Shown here: in pieces, positions 4,437-5,891 of the stretch | How the letters are laid out: every line of letters starts with the position of its first letter | How positions within the stretch are numbered: the stretch's first letter is position 1 | NCBI GenBank assembly: GCA_016303035.1 | Contig: JAEDML010000081.1 | Span: 1-5,891, forward strand | Origin: Clostridiaceae bacterium | GTDB taxonomy: Bacteria > Bacillota > Clostridia > Oscillospirales > Acutalibacteraceae | Direction: 5' to 3' | Length of the DNA: 5,891 nucleotides | Program-made: the position numbers and the translations under genes | The notes under the pieces: model-generated | Databases searched by the model: none | What the model saw: only the letters and a program-made list of their open reading frames with translations | What the model was told of the DNA's origin: nothing

Positions 4437-5615
4437 ATGTCGGACAGAATAATTCTTCATTGCGACCTTAACAATTTTTTTGCTTCGGTGTCGCTGCTGC
4501 TTAATCCCACGCTTTACAATCTGCCCGTCGCGGTATGCGGCGATAAAGAAAAACGGCACGGCATAGTTCTTGCAAAGAACGAGATAGCAAAATCCTACGG
4601 CGTTAAGACTGCCGAAGCGATTTTTGAAGCACAGGCAAAATGCCCCGACCTTGTAATTTTACCGCCCGATATGGAAAAATACCGTGAATATTCCGAAGCG
4701 GCTAAGAAAATTTACAGCCGCTATACCGATATGACCGAGCCGTTCGGAATAGACGAATGTTGGCTTGATGTAACGGGCAGTACCCTGCTGTTCGGGGACG
4801 GCGAGATAATCGCAAACAGAATAAGGCGCGATATGAAGCGGGAGCTGGGACTTACCGTATCGGTGGGCGTAAGCTTTAATAAAATTTTTGCAAAGCTCGG
4901 GTCCGATATGAAAAAGCCCGACGCCGTAACCGTTATAACGCGGGAAAATTTCGGGGAAAAGGTATGGCCGCTCCCCGTTTCAGACCTGCTTTTCGTAGGC
5001 AAAAAATCCTACGAACGGCTTAAAAGCTCAGGGATATACACAATAGGCGACCTTACGCACTGCAGTGACAGTATGCTTAACCGTCTGCTCGGCAAAAACG
5101 GAATCCAGCTAAAACAATATGCTTTAGGAGAAGACAATTCCCCCGTTGAAAGGCTTGACAGCGTTCATATACCCAAAAGCGTCGGCCGTTCGGTTACCGA
5201 GGGAAAGGATTTTACCGACTGCGCCGAGGTCTGGCGTACCTTTCTTTCTCTATCCGAAGAAATTTCCGATTCGCTGCGGCAATACGGTCTTTACGCCGGC
5301 GGGATACAGGTGCACATACGCACCTCCTCCCTTGCGGTAAAGGAATTCAGCCGTTCGCTTAAAAATCCTACCGATTCATCGCTTATTATAGCGCAAAAGG
5401 GAATGGATTTATTTAAGGAGAATTTTAATTTCAATCAGCCGCTGCGCTCGGTGGGAATCCGCGCAATAAATCTTAAAAATACCGATACCGCCGTACAGCA
5501 GGATATTTTCGGAGATTTTGAAAAGCAGAAAAGATTAGAACAAATAGAAAGCTCGGTATATGAAATCCGCCGCAAATTCGGCGGAGACAGTATAAAGCGC
5601 GGAGGGACTTTTTAG
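4437..5615 (+). CDS. dinB: Y-family DNA polymerase (DinB/Pol IV-like)
   Basis: A translesion DNA polymerase of 392 residues that copies past damaged bases with low fidelity. The catalytic core has HCDLNNFFASV (8-18) with metal-binding D10 and the steric-gate position F15, and FGIDECWLDVTGS (103-115) with catalytic D106 and E107. The GVSFNKIFAKLGSDMKKPD segment (144-162) is the conserved palm/fingers signature; a helix-hairpin-helix-like thumb follows at about 187-207, and the little-finger domain covers about 245-345. QQDIF (354-358) fits a sliding-clamp binding peptide. The frame is open back to a GTG at 4389, but ATG 4437 is chosen because GGGGTGA (4423-4429) lies 7 bases before it and conserved similarity begins there. 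It is related to clostridial DinB proteins; UmuC-like naming is also possible. Its own promoter and LexA-box candidate suggest damage induction, apart from the phage-like switch upstream, though read-through from that operon is possible. Confidence 0.93.
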   Translation: MSDRIILHCDLNNFFASVSLLLNPTLYNLPVAVCGDKEKRHGIVLAKNEIAKSYGVKTAEAIFEAQAKCPDLVILPPDMEKYREYSEAAKKIYSRYTDMTEPFGIDECWLDVTGSTLLFGDGEIIANRIRRDMKRELGLTVSVGVSFNKIFAKLGSDMKKPDAVTVITRENFGEKVWPLPVSDLLFVGKKSYERLKSSGIYTIGDLTHCSDSMLNRLLGKNGIQLKQYALGEDNSPVERLDSVHIPKSVGRSVTEGKDFTDCAEVWRTFLSLSEEISDSLRQYGLYAGGIQVHIRTSSLAVKEFSRSLKNPTDSSLIIAQKGMDLFKENFNFNQPLRSVGIRAINLKNTDTAVQQDIFGDFEKQKRLEQIESSVYEIRRKFGGDSIKRGGTF

Positions 5616-5636
5616 GTGCCTCCGCTTTACTTTTTT
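5599..5636 (+). terminator. Terminator of the polymerase gene, enclosing its stop codon
   Basis: GCGGAGG (5599-5605) pairs with CCTCCGC (5619-5625) around a 13-nt loop that contains the TAG stop codon (5613-5615). A run of six T (5631-5636) follows after a short CTTTAC-like step (5625-5630). Because the stem uses the last coding codons, terminating ribosomes may interfere with folding. Confidence 0.7.
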
Positions 5637-5654
5637 ATTCATATGCAGTATAAT
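5626..5654 (+). promoter_or_regulatory. Promoter of the last, partial gene
   Basis: Perfect -10 TATAAT (5649-5654), 17-bp spacer and a weak -35 TTTACT (5626-5631), the same -35 sequence as in the polymerase promoter. It overlaps the T-run of the preceding terminator. The start would be near 5661, giving a short leader of about 25 nt. Confidence 0.7.
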
Positions 5655-5685
5655 ATTTTTACTTTTAAAAGCAAAGGAACATATT

Positions 5686-5891
5686 ATGCATAACAAGGAA
5701 GATTTCGATTTAATAAAAATGAGCCCGAAGCACCGCGAAAATGACGGTTACGAGGACATAAGCTCCTCATACGAGGATATATATTCAAAAAGCCGCAATG
5801 CAGGCGGAAATGCGCCGCGAAAAAGCACCAAAGGTAAGAAAAAGAAACGCAAAAAGCATATATTCCTAAAAATTTTTGCCGCTGTTTTGTG
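5686..5891 (+). CDS. N-terminal part of a probable membrane-anchored protein (3' end outside window)
   Basis: An open frame of 68 codons starting at ATG 5686, preceded by AAAGGAA (5673-5679) at 6 bases and by a good promoter, runs off the window without a stop. The visible part is a hydrophilic, low-complexity N-terminus: acidic and Ser/Tyr-rich to about residue 35, then a dense basic block (KGKKKKRKKH, 49-58) followed by the first residues of a hydrophobic stretch (IFLKIFAAVL, 59-68). A positive block just before a hydrophobic segment predicts a membrane anchor with the N-terminus in the cytoplasm. This layout is common in clostridial penicillin-binding proteins and LytR-CpsA-Psr cell-wall ligases, but nothing visible decides between these or another family, so no function is assigned. 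Confidence 0.75.
   Translation, partial: MHNKEDFDLIKMSPKHRENDGYEDISSSYEDIYSKSRNAGGNAPRKSTKGKKKKRKKHIFLKIFAAVL

Overview
The window reads as chromosomal DNA of a low-to-mid GC Gram-positive anaerobe, most likely a gut-type clostridium (Oscillospirales/Ruminococcaceae-like). This is inferred from the clostridial-style gene families (UPF0237/UPF0210 pair, ImmR/ImmA-type regulators, a Y-family polymerase with a GIDECWLDVT motif), AGGAG-type ribosome sites, clean sigma-A promoters and a Bacillus/Clostridium-type LexA box. No tRNA, rRNA, CRISPR array, IS element or integrase is visible.

Left part (1-2715, + strand): the 3' end of pyrG (CTP synthase) is followed by a candidate hairpin. A sigma-A promoter (TTGATA-17-TAAAAT) then drives a three-gene operon: a small ACT-domain protein (UPF0237), a large PFL-like/DUF711 protein (UPF0210), and a shikimate-kinase-like P-loop kinase. 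The operon closes with a perfect 18-bp hairpin that works as a terminator on both strands. The kinase lacks the usual Arg of the shikimate-binding FRxxE motif, so its substrate is open to question.

Middle part (2714-4324): this is a compact phage/ICE-like switch. On the - strand an XRE repressor gene overlaps an ImmA/IrrE-type metalloprotease gene. Divergent to them, on the + strand, lie a Cys-rich double zinc-binding protein and, overlapping by ATGA, a small sigma-region-4/phage-late-regulator-like protein. The 186-bp control region holds four copies of a 16-bp operator (TTACnnWWTTYCGTAA) at 32, 32 and 41 bp steps. Two of them fill the spacers of two near-consensus promoters that point at each other. 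By family knowledge, the repressor would hold this switch closed and the protease would open it on a stress signal. No recombinase or structural genes accompany it, so it may be a domesticated or remnant element.

Right part (4325-5891, + strand): a Y-family (DinB/UmuC-like) translesion polymerase has its own promoter and a good candidate LexA box over the transcription start. Its terminator hairpin encloses the stop codon. A further promoter then leads into the 5' end of a gene whose product has a charged cytoplasmic N-terminus and the start of a likely membrane segment; the window ends inside it.
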